Shown piece by piece: positions 25,668 through 34,020 of a DNA stretch of 64,000 nucleotides. The position numbers and the translations under genes are program-made. The first letter of the stretch is position 1. The number at the start of each line of letters is the position of its first letter. This stretch comes from CAVTWH01 sp963850915. GTDB taxonomy: Bacteria; Actinomycetota; Actinomycetes; Mycobacteriales; Micromonosporaceae. The DNA lies in the NCBI GenBank assembly GCA_963850915.1, contig CAWKND010000011.1, positions 348,048-412,047 on the forward strand, read 5' to 3'. The notes beneath the pieces were generated by a model, which had not been told where the DNA came from, did not search any database, and was given only the letters and a program-made list of their open reading frames with translations.

Positions 25668-26769
25668 AGGTCAACAGCGCGAAGGCGAAGGAGAATCGAC
25701 CGGACTCGGGTACCACCAACAGAATCTGCTCACCCGGCTGGAACCTGTTGGTACGCCAGGCCTCCTCCAGCATCACGAAGATGCTCGCCGCCCCGGTGTT
25801 GCCGCGGGTACGCAGGTTGCTGAACCAGCGCTCCTCGGGGATCATCAGCCCCGCCTCACCGAGCAGCTGGAAGATGTCGGCCCGGAAGTGTTCAGCGCTG
25901 TAGTGGCACAGCACGTGGTCGATCCGGGCCGGGTCGAAGCGTCCGGCGCGTACCAGCGCGACGAACTCGGCGAGCCCGACCCGGAAGAGTGCGGGCAGGG
26001 CGCTGACGTCCTGGCGCAGCCGCAGCAGCCCGTCCTGCTCCGCTTCGGCCGCACTGGGCGCGTCCAGCCAGGTCGCCCCGGCCCGCGCCACCGAACCGGA
26101 GATGCCGGCGCGCATGCAGACCGGGTACTCGTGGGCGTACGAGACAGTGTGTACCCACTCCACCCGCAGACTTAGCCGATCGGCGCGCGGCTGCGACGCG
26201 AGTACCACCGCTCCGGCCCCGTCGGACAGCGTCCAGCGCAGGAACTCGGCGTCGAACGAGCCGCGCCCGCCGAACCGCCGCGCGTGCAGTACCCGGCTCA
26301 CCAACTCCGACCCGACGGCGACCGCGGTGTCGTGCTCGCCGAGCCGGATCGCCGACGCGGCAGCCTTGAACGCCGTCATTCCGCTGGCGCACACGCCCAT
26401 CGCGGAGACCAGCTCCATCGGCCGGCCGCCCAACCGGCCGTGCACCATGGAGGCGAAGCCGGGGACGAGCAGATCTCCTTGCGTGGTACCCGTTGCCAGC
26501 ATCCCCACCTCGGCGAGGTCGCGACCCGCGTCCTTGACCGCCAGCTCCACAGCCTCGGCGGCCAGCTCCTCGTTGAGCTGCCCCGCCACTCCGTGCTCGT
26601 CGACGGCGTAGTGCCGGCTGCGGATGCCGTTGGCGGCCAGTACCCGGTCGCGCAGTCCCGCGCCGGTACCCTCAGCCCCCAGCCGCCGCGCGATCGCGTC
26701 GTTGTCGACCGGCTCGCCGGGCAGGTACGCGCCGCAGCCGACGAGGTACACCTCACGTGTCTGTCCCAT
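25608..26769 (-). CDS. StlD/DarB-like beta-ketoacyl synthase III domain
   Basis: Thiolase-fold condensing enzyme. MGVCASGM places the catalytic Cys at 127; CHYSAEHF supplies the His and NLRTRGNTGAASIFVMLEEA the Asn. The N terminus EVYLVGCGAYLPGEPVDNDAIARRLG and the early ANGIRSRHYAVD are characteristic of the StlD/DarB group, which builds dialkylresorcinol or cyclohexanedione rings from two fatty acyl chains. The domain ends near FSFAFALLTCVG. In this frame there is no stop until 24853, so the end given here is the end of recognisable homology and not a stop codon. ATG 26769 has GGAG close upstream; ATG 26778 is the alternative. Confidence 0.8.
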
Positions 26770-26841
26770 GCACTCCATCAAGCCAGTGCGGGGCGGCGAC
26801 CGGATCCGACCGGGCACTCAACTTCGGCTGAGTACGGATAC

Positions 26842-27546
26842 TCAGTCGGCCTCGTCCAGCCCCTGCTCGATGGCGTACCGGACCAACTCGACCCGGTTGT
26901 GCAGCTGGAGTTTGCGCAGCGTGCTCTGTACGTGGTTCTGCACGGTACGGTGCGAGAGGACCAGCCGCTCGGCGATCTGCTTGTACGCCAATCCCTTGGC
27001 CACCAGGCGGAGCACCTCGGTCTCCCGCTCGGTCAGCGACGGTGTCGCCGGATCCGTTGTGCCGGAAGGTGTCTGGGCCAGCCGCCGGTACTCGCCCAGC
27101 ACGAGACCGGCCAGACCGGGTGTGAACACCGCGTCGCCCCGGGCGGTCCGCTCCACCGCGGTCACGAACTCTTCGCGCGCGGCGGACTTGGTGAGGTAGC
27201 CCATGGCGCCGGCCTTCACCGCGTCGAGTACGTCCTGCTGCTCCCCGCTGGCCGACAGCACGAGTACGCGTGGGCAGGCCGGCAGCAGGCCCTGGATCAC
27301 CTGCGCCCCAGGCAGATCCGGTAGGTGCAGGTCGAGTACGACGACATCCGGCCGGACAGCGGCGGCGACCCGGATCGCCTGCGCGCCGGAGCCGGCCGTT
27401 GCCACCACGTCGAAGCCGGACTCGGCGAGGTCACGGGCAACCCCTTCGCGCCACATCGGATGGTCGTCCACCACCATCACCCGAACCCGCGCGACAGCCC
27501 CGCCCCGCGCCGCCGACTCCACGAAAGCCGGCGCCGCCGACTCCAC
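26842..27546 (-). CDS. NarL/LuxR-type response regulator
   Basis: Up to 234 residues. MVVDDHPMWREGV begins the receiver domain (acidic DD pair); VVVLDLHLPDLPG carries the phosphorylated Asp and GYLTKSA the conserved Lys. LTERETEVLRLVAKGLAYKQIAERLVLSHRTVQNHV is the LuxR DNA-binding helix-turn-helix. The N-terminal ~23 residues before the receiver come from a 24-bp duplication, so the true start may be the GTG/ATG just before VVDD. It lies 11 nt after its kinase gene and is transcribed with it. Targets are unknown; the adjacent ketosynthase operon on the same strand is one candidate. Confidence 0.9.
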   Translation of the reverse strand: MESAAPAFVESAARGGAVARVRVMVVDDHPMWREGVARDLAESGFDVVATAGSGAQAIRVAAAVRPDVVVLDLHLPDLPGAQVIQGLLPACPRVLVLSASGEQQDVLDAVKAGAMGYLTKSAAREEFVTAVERTARGDAVFTPGLAGLVLGEYRRLAQTPSGTTDPATPSLTERETEVLRLVAKGLAYKQIAERLVLSHRTVQNHVQSTLRKLQLHNRVELVRYAIEQGLDEAD

Positions 27547-27557
27547 GAAAGGCGTGC

Positions 27558-28712
27558 TCAGGCATCGGTGGGCCGTCCATCCGCACGAGCCGGGCGGCGG
27601 GAACGCGGGCGGGGGATACGCATCTCCACCTCGACACCCTGCCCCGGAGTGGTGTGAATGTCCACCGCGCCACCGAGATCCACGATCCGGCCCCGGATCG
27701 ACTGGGCGATACCCAGTCTTCCGCCGGTCGCCGCCTCGACCACCCTGGCCGGTGCCATGCCACGCCCGTTGTCCCGCACCGTGACCGTGACTCGGGTCGG
27801 CTCATCCTCCACGAGTACCCACGCCTGCGCCCCTTCCCCCGCGTGCAGCCGCACGTTGTCGACGGCGCCGCCGGTGGCCGCGGCGATCTCGACCGCGACC
27901 GGCTCGGGCAGCAGCACCGGGGTCGCCGGGGTGACCAGCTGCACCCGCGCGGCGGCCAGCGGGCGCAGCAGGTAGCGCAGATCCACCAGGCCATCGGCCG
28001 TCTCCGGGGCGGCGTCCAAGTTCACCAGTGCGCGCAGGCTCTCCTCCTGCTCACCGGCGAGCCGGCTCAACTCGGCCGCCTCGCCACCGATCTCGTTGCC
28101 GCGCCGCTGAACCAGGGCGAGTACCTGGAGTACCCCGTCGTGGATGTTGCGGGCCAGCCGTTCCCGCTCCCGGGTGGCGGCGGCCAGCTCGATCGCCTGC
28201 TGCATCCGGGTTTCCGCCTTCCGGGCAAGGCTCGTCAGGTACCCGACGCCGAAGCCGGAGAGCAGCAGCAGGACGGTACCGCTGGAGGCGCTCTGGGTCA
28301 GGTGACCGCCGCGCAGCGCCACATCCACCGCGCCAAGCACGAGCGCCGCGCCGGCCCCGGCCCGCCGGCCACCCTTCACGGCGCACGCGAAGACCGGCGC
28401 CGCACCCCATGCCATGGTGAGTGTCGGCGCGCCGTGCACGCGTGCGGTCGCGGAGACGACGGCGGCGGTGGCGGCGAGGCAGCCGGTCACCACGGCCACA
28501 TCGGCGATCACGAACCGCCAGGTGCGCAGTGCCGGTACTCGGTAGGCCCAGCCGGTCAGCAGCGTCCACAACGCCATCACGGCAAGGACTCCCCAGCCGA
28601 GCAGCGGGCGCTGGTAGTCGGTGTAGTCGACAGCGACGAGTACCACCGCGTAGGCGAGCGCGGCGAGACGGAACACCCCGATGGCCCGCCACAGCGCGTT
28701 CTCCAGACTCAC
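27558..28712 (-). CDS. Sensor histidine kinase (NarX/DesK-like)
   Basis: A 384-residue membrane kinase. About six hydrophobic segments fill residues 10-165 (for example FRLAALAYAVVLVAVDY, WRFVIADVAVVTGCLAA). ERERLARNIHDGVLQVLALVQ is the HisKA_3 dimerisation helix with the phosphorylated His. VRDNGRGMAP (G1-type box) and GGRLGIAQSIRGRIVDLGG make up the ATP-binding domain; an N box is present as GAVDNVRLHAGEG. The GTG at 28712 is the natural start directly before the first helix. Its partner is the response regulator 11 nt downstream. The sensory part is the membrane domain, so a membrane or envelope signal is likely. Confidence 0.88.
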   Translation of the reverse strand: MSLENALWRAIGVFRLAALAYAVVLVAVDYTDYQRPLLGWGVLAVMALWTLLTGWAYRVPALRTWRFVIADVAVVTGCLAATAAVVSATARVHGAPTLTMAWGAAPVFACAVKGGRRAGAGAALVLGAVDVALRGGHLTQSASSGTVLLLLSGFGVGYLTSLARKAETRMQQAIELAAATRERERLARNIHDGVLQVLALVQRRGNEIGGEAAELSRLAGEQEESLRALVNLDAAPETADGLVDLRYLLRPLAAARVQLVTPATPVLLPEPVAVEIAAATGGAVDNVRLHAGEGAQAWVLVEDEPTRVTVTVRDNGRGMAPARVVEAATGGRLGIAQSIRGRIVDLGGAVDIHTTPGQGVEVEMRIPRPRSRRPARADGRPTDA

Positions 28713-28753
28713 GCACCGATCCTGGCACCCCGGGCCGGATCTTGGGGGGTCGC

Positions 28754-29599
28754 TCAGCCGGCGAGTGCGGGCTCCGTCAGCCGGGCCAACTCCGGGAGTA
28801 CCGTGCCCAGCGCCCCATCCACCGTGAGCGCGGCGTACCCGTCCCCACGGGTCGGGCCCTGGTTCACGATCGCCACCGGGATGCCCAACTTGGCTGCCCG
28901 CAGCACGAACCGGCGCCCCGACATGACCGTCAACGAGGAGCCGAGTACCAGCAGCAGCCGCGCCCCCTCGACCAGTTCGAAGCACTCCTGCACCCGCGGC
29001 GCCGGTACCGTCTCGCCGAAGAAGACCACGTCCGGCTTGAGTACCCCGCCGGGGCAGACCTGGCAGTCGACGATCCGGAACCCGGCGACGGCGTCATCTG
29101 CGAGCTCCACGTCACCGTCCGGATTGACGGCGCTGGCCCGGGCGGCGAAGTCGGGGTTGGCTTCGCGCAGCCGGGCATCCAGTTCGGCTCGCGGCATCGC
29201 ATCGCCACAGGTGAGGCAGCGCACCCGATCCAGGCTGCCGTGCAGTTCGATGACCGACTCGGCGCCGGCCGCCTGGTGCAGCCCGTCCACGTTCTGGGTC
29301 AGTACACCGGCGAGCAATCCGTTGCGCTGCAGGGTGGTGACCGCGTGGTGGCCGGCATTCGGCTGCGCCCGCGCGATCATGCGCCAGCCGAGGTGGCTGC
29401 GCGCCCAGTACCGCTGGCGGGCCGCGACGCCACTGGTGAAGGTCTGCAGGGTCATCGGCGTACCCCGGGTGGCTGTGCCGCTCGGGCCACGGTAGTCGGG
29501 GATGCCCGATTCGGTGGAGATCCCGGCGCCGCTGAGCACCGTGACGCCGCCGCCGCGTACCAGCCGCGCCAACTCCTCCAGCCCGTCAGCAGATGTCAC
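28754..29599 (-). CDS. Sirtuin (NAD-dependent protein deacylase)
   Basis: A 281-residue Sir2 enzyme that removes acyl groups from lysines using NAD+. VLSGAGISTESGIPDYRG is the NAD-binding loop, GVLTQNVDGLHQAAG precedes the catalytic His in ELHGSLD, and two Cys pairs (RCLTCGD and VDCQVCPGG) bind zinc. KPDVVFFGETVP and LVLGSSLTVMS complete the Rossmann domain. The length is a little above the bacterial norm because of a longer zinc module. GTG 29599 is chosen. It is followed on the same strand by the two-component genes, separated by about 40 nt. Confidence 0.93.
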   Translation of the reverse strand: MTSADGLEELARLVRGGGVTVLSGAGISTESGIPDYRGPSGTATRGTPMTLQTFTSGVAARQRYWARSHLGWRMIARAQPNAGHHAVTTLQRNGLLAGVLTQNVDGLHQAAGAESVIELHGSLDRVRCLTCGDAMPRAELDARLREANPDFAARASAVNPDGDVELADDAVAGFRIVDCQVCPGGVLKPDVVFFGETVPAPRVQECFELVEGARLLLVLGSSLTVMSGRRFVLRAAKLGIPVAIVNQGPTRGDGYAALTVDGALGTVLPELARLTEPALAG

Positions 29600-29690
29600 C
29601 GCACCATAGTGCCCCGGCGACACGCCGCCCCGCCAGCCGATGCGAAGCCGCCGGTGGAAGGCCGCCGGGCGGGAAGCCGGAAAGAAGGAG

Positions 29691-30512
29691 TCAGCGCGTA
29701 GGCATCTCGTCGTCGCCGAAGTCGTGGTCGGGGTGGTTGACCGCGTCGTGCCGCCAGTAGCCACGGGTGACCACGCTCTCCTTGGCCAGCCCGTGCTGGC
29801 CGAGCAGCAGCGCCCGGATGCGGCGTACCGCGTGTGCCTCGGTCGCCACCCAGACCCGTACCCCGGCCGGCATTTCGGTCTCGGCCAGCGCCGACTCCAG
29901 CAGTGAGCCGGCCGGCGCCGCACCCCGGTGCAGCCAGGTAACGGCGACTCCGTCGCCGGCCAGCACCTCGTCCGCGGCGTCCTGTACCTCGACGAAGACC
30001 TTGGTAGGCAAGGATTCCGGCCGAGCGGCGAGGATGGTCGCGATGCCCGGCAACGCACTCTCGTCGCCGGCGAGTACCAGCTCGGCAGCGGCCGGGTCGA
30101 TCGGGTACGACGCCCGCGGGATCCCCACGGCCACCCGGTCACCCGGCTTCGCCTGCGCCGCCCACTGGGACGCCGGCCCGTGCCCGTGCACCACGAAGTC
30201 GATGTCCAGTTCGCCGCTGGCCGGGTCGAACCGGCGCGGCGTGTACGTCCGGCTGGTGAGCGGGCGGTCGAAGGTGACCATGCCGTCGGCCTCCGGCTCC
30301 GGCAGGTCCACGTCGGTGGCGCCCGATTCGGGCAGGAACACCTTGAGGTGACTACCGGCGCCCGGCCAGACAAAGCGGTGCATGTCCGGGCCGGTGAAGG
30401 TGATCCGGACCAGACGGGGGGCGAGCACCTCGACGCGGCTCACCGCCACCCGGATCGGAGCCGGCTTGCGGCGCGGGCGGGACTGGGCAACGGGCTGCGG
30501 CACGGTAGTCAC
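29691..30512 (-). CDS. Siderophore-interacting protein (SIP family)
   Basis: A 273-residue FAD/NAD(P)H reductase that releases iron from imported ferric siderophores. RTYTPRRFD near residue 95 is the FAD-binding RxYTxR motif, VVHGHGPASQWAAQAKPGD the following loop, and VLAGDESALPGIATIL the NAD(P)-binding start. The C-terminal GYWRHDAVNHPDHDFGDDE region is typical of this family. GTG 30512 (V-T-T-V-P) is preferred over upstream low-complexity sequence. No siderophore biosynthesis genes are in the window. Confidence 0.9.
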   Translation of the reverse strand: MTTVPQPVAQSRPRRKPAPIRVAVSRVEVLAPRLVRITFTGPDMHRFVWPGAGSHLKVFLPESGATDVDLPEPEADGMVTFDRPLTSRTYTPRRFDPASGELDIDFVVHGHGPASQWAAQAKPGDRVAVGIPRASYPIDPAAAELVLAGDESALPGIATILAARPESLPTKVFVEVQDAADEVLAGDGVAVTWLHRGAAPAGSLLESALAETEMPAGVRVWVATEAHAVRRIRALLLGQHGLAKESVVTRGYWRHDAVNHPDHDFGDDEMPTR

Positions 30513-30572
30513 CCCGCAATTCTGCCGCGTCCGGCTCGACACCGCCGAGCGGGTGGCCCGGGTCACAGGGTC

Positions 30573-31268
30573 TCAGAGCGCGGCCGGATCGATGCCGAGC
30601 AGGTCGTGTAGGGCGGTCAACCCGGCCGGGGTCGGCTTGACGGCCCGCCCGCTACCCACCCGGACGATCCACCGCTGCGCCAAGAAGCGTTGCCAGACAA
30701 CGGCTCCGGCGGTACCCGCGAGGTGCTGGCGGCGCTCGGTCCAGTCCAGGCAGCCGCGCGCCAACGGGCGCCGCCCGGGGATCAGCCGGTCGGGGTCGAC
30801 ACCGAGCGGCCCGGTGAGCCAGCGCAGGCCGGCGTCGGTGAGCGCGAACCCGTTCTCCTGCAGCACAAATCCGCGCCGGGTCAGGGCATCGGTGACGGCC
30901 ACCCCCAACCGCCCGGCCAGATGGTCGTAACAGGTACGCCCGCGGGCCAGGGCAGCGCTCGCGCTGACCGCGCGCAGCCCGGTCGGGCGCTGCCCCGGCG
31001 GCAGGTGCGCGGCCAACTCCTCCACCAGTTGCGCGGCGTGCGGACCGGCGAGTTCGACGTAGCGGTGCCGCCCCTGCCGCCGCTCCACCAGCAGCCCGCC
31101 GCCGATCAACTTGTCGAGATGCTCCGAGGCGGTCGAGGCGGCGACCCCGGCCTGCCGGGCCAACTCCCCCGCCGTCCAGGCCCGGCCGTCCAGCAGCGCC
31201 AGGCAGAACGCGGCGCGGGTCTCGTCGGCGAGCAGGCCGGCGAGGCGGGCAAGGGCGGGTGCGGTCAC
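30573..31268 (-). CDS. ArsR-type winged-helix regulator
   Basis: A 231-residue regulator. The first 100 residues are an ArsR-like winged helix: LAGLLADETRAAFCLALLDGRAWTAGELARQAGVAASTASEHLDKL, then GLLVERRQGRHRYVEL. The C-terminal ~110 residues (RTCYDHLAGRLGVAVTDAL, GCLDWTERRQHLAGTAGAV) match the effector part of actinobacterial ArsR/YdfF-like proteins. No clear metal-binding Cys cluster is seen, so it is probably not a metal sensor. It is divergent from the P450 gene, and CGTTCGG-N6-CCGAACG lies between the two starts. Confidence 0.85.
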   Translation of the reverse strand: MTAPALARLAGLLADETRAAFCLALLDGRAWTAGELARQAGVAASTASEHLDKLIGGGLLVERRQGRHRYVELAGPHAAQLVEELAAHLPPGQRPTGLRAVSASAALARGRTCYDHLAGRLGVAVTDALTRRGFVLQENGFALTDAGLRWLTGPLGVDPDRLIPGRRPLARGCLDWTERRQHLAGTAGAVVWQRFLAQRWIVRVGSGRAVKPTPAGLTALHDLLGIDPAAL

Positions 31269-31290
31269 GGATCCATTGTGCCGCAGCCAT

Positions 31291-31310
31291 CGTTCGGCGA
31301 ACACCGAACG
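31291..31310. promoter_or_regulatory. Inverted-repeat operator between ArsR-like and P450 genes
   Basis: CGTTCGG at 31291-31297 and CCGAACG at 31304-31310 form a perfect 7-bp inverted repeat with a 6-nt spacer, 22 nt from each gene start. Its size and place fit the operator of the ArsR-type regulator. Confidence 0.6.
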
Positions 31311-31332
31311 GTCGCGGTCGTACGGTGATGGC

Positions 31333-32166
31333 ATGTACACCGTCACCCGGTACGCGGAGGTCGCCACAGTGCTTGCCGATCCACGGTTCGAGGTACCGCC
31401 GGTGCCGCCAGCCGGGCCGGGCGTCGACATCGCGTGGCTCCGCGCGACGGTTGCCCGGTTCAGCACCGGCGCCACGCACGAGCTGCGCCGCGCATTGGCA
31501 GGCGAGGATCTGGACCGGCTCGACCCGGTCACCCTGCGCGCCCGGGCGGCGGCGATGACCACCCACGCCAACCCCGAGGGGGTACCCGTGGACACGCTCG
31601 CCGCCGCACTCGGCGCACCGGATCCGTTGTCCGGCAAGGTGTCCACGATCGCGGCGAGCTACCACCCGGGTACCGGCTCCGGCCCGGACGCGGACGCGGC
31701 GGTACGCGCACTGGTGGACACGTTCGGTGGTACGGCAGACGAGCGCACCGCCGCGAAGATCGGCCTGCTGGTGCAGGCCAACACCACGGGCACCCTGATC
31801 CGCAACGCACTCGGAGCGGTGGCGGACGGCGCGCGCACCGACGACGTACCCGGCTTGCTGGCCGAGACCCTGCGGTACCACCCGCCGGTACCCCTCATGC
31901 GGCGGGTGTGCGTTGCCGAGGCACTGGACATCCCGGCCGGTACCACCGTGCTACTGGACATCGCCGCCGCCAACCGGGACCCGGATGTCTTCGCCGAGCC
32001 CGACATCTTCGACCCGTCCCGAGCGGAGGCGCACCTGACCTTCGGCGCCGGGCTGCGCCCGTGCCCCGGCCGGGATCTCGCCTTCGCCCTTGCCACCGGA
32101 GTGCTCGAGACCATGCTCGCGTCCGTGTCGGTGGCCGAGTCCCGACCGCGGAGGGATCATGTCTGA
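31333..32166 (+). CDS. Short cytochrome P450
   Basis: A 277-residue P450, about 120 residues shorter than usual. LLAETLRYHPP is the ExxR helix, and FGAGLRPCPGRDLA the heme-ligand loop (the usual His is replaced by Pro in RPCPG). VLLDIAAANRDPDVFAEP and FDPSRAEAHLTFG precede it. The part before the I helix is strongly compressed, and VQANTTGTLI lacks the usual acid-Thr pair, so oxygen activation may be altered. Related short P450-like proteins are common in actinomycetes. ATG 31333 is the only start near the operator. It overlaps the next gene by 8 nt. Confidence 0.8.
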   Translation: MYTVTRYAEVATVLADPRFEVPPVPPAGPGVDIAWLRATVARFSTGATHELRRALAGEDLDRLDPVTLRARAAAMTTHANPEGVPVDTLAAALGAPDPLSGKVSTIAASYHPGTGSGPDADAAVRALVDTFGGTADERTAAKIGLLVQANTTGTLIRNALGAVADGARTDDVPGLLAETLRYHPPVPLMRRVCVAEALDIPAGTTVLLDIAAANRDPDVFAEPDIFDPSRAEAHLTFGAGLRPCPGRDLAFALATGVLETMLASVSVAESRPRRDHV

Positions 32167-32947
32167 GTTCGCTGCCCTGCACCGCCCCGGAAACCCGCTG
32201 CTGCTACCGAACGCGTGGGACTTCGCGACCGCGGCCGCACTCGTCCACGCCGGCTTCCGGGCCGTCGGTACCACCTCCCTCGGCGTGGCCGCGGCGGCCG
32301 GGCTGGCCGACGGTACCGGCGTGGCCCGCGCCGAGACGGTCGAGCTGACCCGGCGACTGCAGCGCTTGGGCTGCCTGCTGACCGTCGACATCGAGGGCGG
32401 ATTCAGTGAGCTGCCAACGGAAGTGGCCGCGCTCGTTGCCGAACTCGCCGAGCTGGGTGCTGTCGGGGTGAACCTGGAGGACGGCCGGTCGGACGGCACC
32501 CTCACCCCGATCGCGCACCAGCAGGAGGTGATCCGGGCGGTCAAGCAGGCCGCCCCGGCACTGTTCCTCAACGCCCGTACCGACACCCACTGGCTGCACC
32601 CGGAGCGCCCGGACCGCGCCGAGATGCTGGACCGGGTGCACGCCTACGTAGCCGCCGGAGCGGACGGCGTGTTCGTACCGGGACCGTTGTCCGACAACGA
32701 CATCAGCACGCTGGTCGACGCCGTCCCGGTCCCGGTCAACGTGCTGTTCCAGCCGGCCCGGCAGTCCGTCGCCCGCCTGGCGGAGCTGGGCGTGGCCCGG
32801 ATCAGTACCGGCTCCCTGCTGTTCCGCGCCGCGCTGGCCGCCACGGTCCGCACCGCCCAAGCCTTCGCCACAGCCGGCCCGATCGACGCGGACCTCCCGT
32901 CCTACCCCGAAGTCGTCGACCTCATCGACCCCGTCAGCCAGGCGTAG
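32159..32947 (+). CDS. Isocitrate lyase / PEP mutase family protein
   Basis: A 262-residue TIM-barrel enzyme. LPNAWDFATAAALVHAGFRAVGTTSLGVA near the start, VDIEGGF near residue 80, GVNLEDGRSD near 105 (metal-binding and catalytic acids) and FLNARTDTHW near 140 are the signature blocks of the phosphoenolpyruvate mutase / isocitrate lyase superfamily. Known members cleave or form C-C or C-P bonds next to carboxylates; the exact substrate is unknown. ATG 32159 has GGAGGG upstream and overlaps the P450 stop, so the two form an operon. Confidence 0.87.
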   Translation: MSEFAALHRPGNPLLLPNAWDFATAAALVHAGFRAVGTTSLGVAAAAGLADGTGVARAETVELTRRLQRLGCLLTVDIEGGFSELPTEVAALVAELAELGAVGVNLEDGRSDGTLTPIAHQQEVIRAVKQAAPALFLNARTDTHWLHPERPDRAEMLDRVHAYVAAGADGVFVPGPLSDNDISTLVDAVPVPVNVLFQPARQSVARLAELGVARISTGSLLFRAALAATVRTAQAFATAGPIDADLPSYPEVVDLIDPVSQA

Positions 32948-32955
32948 GAGCGCGA

Positions 32956-33543
32956 TCAGCCGGCTGCCTGGCGCGCGGCCTGCTCCAACCGCTCGCGGTA
33001 CGCCGCCCACCAGGCGGCATCCTGCTCGGGCAGGTTGGAGTTGCGCGCACTCAGCCCGGCCACGCCGTCAATGAGTTCCCGGACGATGTCCGCGTGGCCG
33101 GCGTGCCGTTCGGTCTCGGCGATCATGTGGATCAGGATCCGGTGCAGGGTCACCTCGCTGCGCTCGGCGGGCCACCACGGTACGTGCCCGGTCGCGTCCA
33201 GGGCGAGCGCCTCGATGGTGGCGTCCGAGTGCGCCCACACCCGGCGGTACAGGTCGGTGATCTGCGCACGGGACTGCTCCGGGGTGGCCCACATGTCCTC
33301 GTTGGGCTCGGCGCTCTCCTCGAACCAGGGCAGTGGCTCGGGGAACGGCCGGCCGAAGGTGTCGCCGAGGTACCCCGCCTCGACACTGGCCACATGCTTG
33401 ACGATGCCGAGCAGGTTGGTACCGGTCGGCGTCAGCGGGCGCCGGGCGTCGTACTCGTCGACGCCGTCGAGTTTCCACAACAGGGCATCGCGGCCGGACT
33501 GCAGGTACCGCAGCAGGTCCGCCTTGGGGTCTGATCCGCTCAT
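32956..33543 (-). CDS. DinB family protein (DUF664-like)
   Basis: A 195-residue four-helix DinB/DUF664 protein. LRYLQSGRDALLWKLDGVDEYDARRPLTPTGT is the N-terminal helix pair, and NLLGIVKHVASVEAGYLGDTFGR and LIHMIAETERHAGHADIVRELIDG carry the three metal-binding histidines (HVA, HMIAETERH-GH). Such proteins are typically thiol-dependent transferases or stress proteins of unknown substrate. ATG 33543 is clear. It is divergent from the PadR gene. A second DinB protein lies at 43646. Confidence 0.9.
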   Translation of the reverse strand: MSGSDPKADLLRYLQSGRDALLWKLDGVDEYDARRPLTPTGTNLLGIVKHVASVEAGYLGDTFGRPFPEPLPWFEESAEPNEDMWATPEQSRAQITDLYRRVWAHSDATIEALALDATGHVPWWPAERSEVTLHRILIHMIAETERHAGHADIVRELIDGVAGLSARNSNLPEQDAAWWAAYRERLEQAARQAAG

Positions 33544-33616
33544 CCAGCCAGCATGTCAGCAAGCTCCCGGCAAGGCGCGCCAGCACTACGAAGAACATCA
33601 GCTCGCGGTCCTTGTA

Positions 33617-33635
33617 TATACCGTTGACTGGTATA
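33617..33635. promoter_or_regulatory. PadR-type inverted repeat
   Basis: TATACC at 33617-33622 and GGTATA at 33630-33635 are exact inverted repeats 7 nt apart, 10 nt upstream of the PadR GTG, inside an unusually AT-rich patch. This matches an autoregulatory PadR operator overlapping the promoter. Confidence 0.55.
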
Positions 33636-33645
33636 CAGTGAGTCC

Positions 33646-34020
33646 GTGATCGAGCGACCGCTCCGCGAACCGACGTACCTGATCCTCACCGCCCTCGCCG
33701 CCGGACCACACCACGGTTACGCCCTCATCCAGGAGGTCGCCGAGATCTCCGCGGGCCGGGTCACGCTCCAGGCCGGCACCCTCTACAACGTCCTGGACCG
33801 GCTGCGCGGCGAAGGGCTGGTCGAAGTCGAACGGGAGGAGGTGGTCGCCTCCCGGCACCGCCGCTACTACCAGCTCACCGGCGACGGCGCCCAACTGCTC
33901 GCTGACGAGACCGACCGGCTCCGGCAGAACGCCGCCACCGCCGCACGCCGACTGCGCAAGCTCGGCATCACCCCCTCGGCGGACGTACGCCGACCGCGAC
34001 TGCAGGGAGGATCGGCATGA
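33646..34020 (+). CDS. PadR family regulator
   Basis: A 124-residue winged-helix regulator. EPTYLILTALAAGPHHGYALIQEVAEISAGRVTLQAGTLYNVLDRLRGEGLVEVE is the full PadR domain, and RRYYQLTGDGAQLLADETDRL the dimerisation helix. GTG 33646 is the start, directly after the inverted repeat. It overlaps the following membrane-protein gene by 4 nt (ATGA), a common arrangement in which PadR and its partner form one operon. Confidence 0.92.
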   Translation: MIERPLREPTYLILTALAAGPHHGYALIQEVAEISAGRVTLQAGTLYNVLDRLRGEGLVEVEREEVVASRHRRYYQLTGDGAQLLADETDRLRQNAATAARRLRKLGITPSADVRRPRLQGGSA

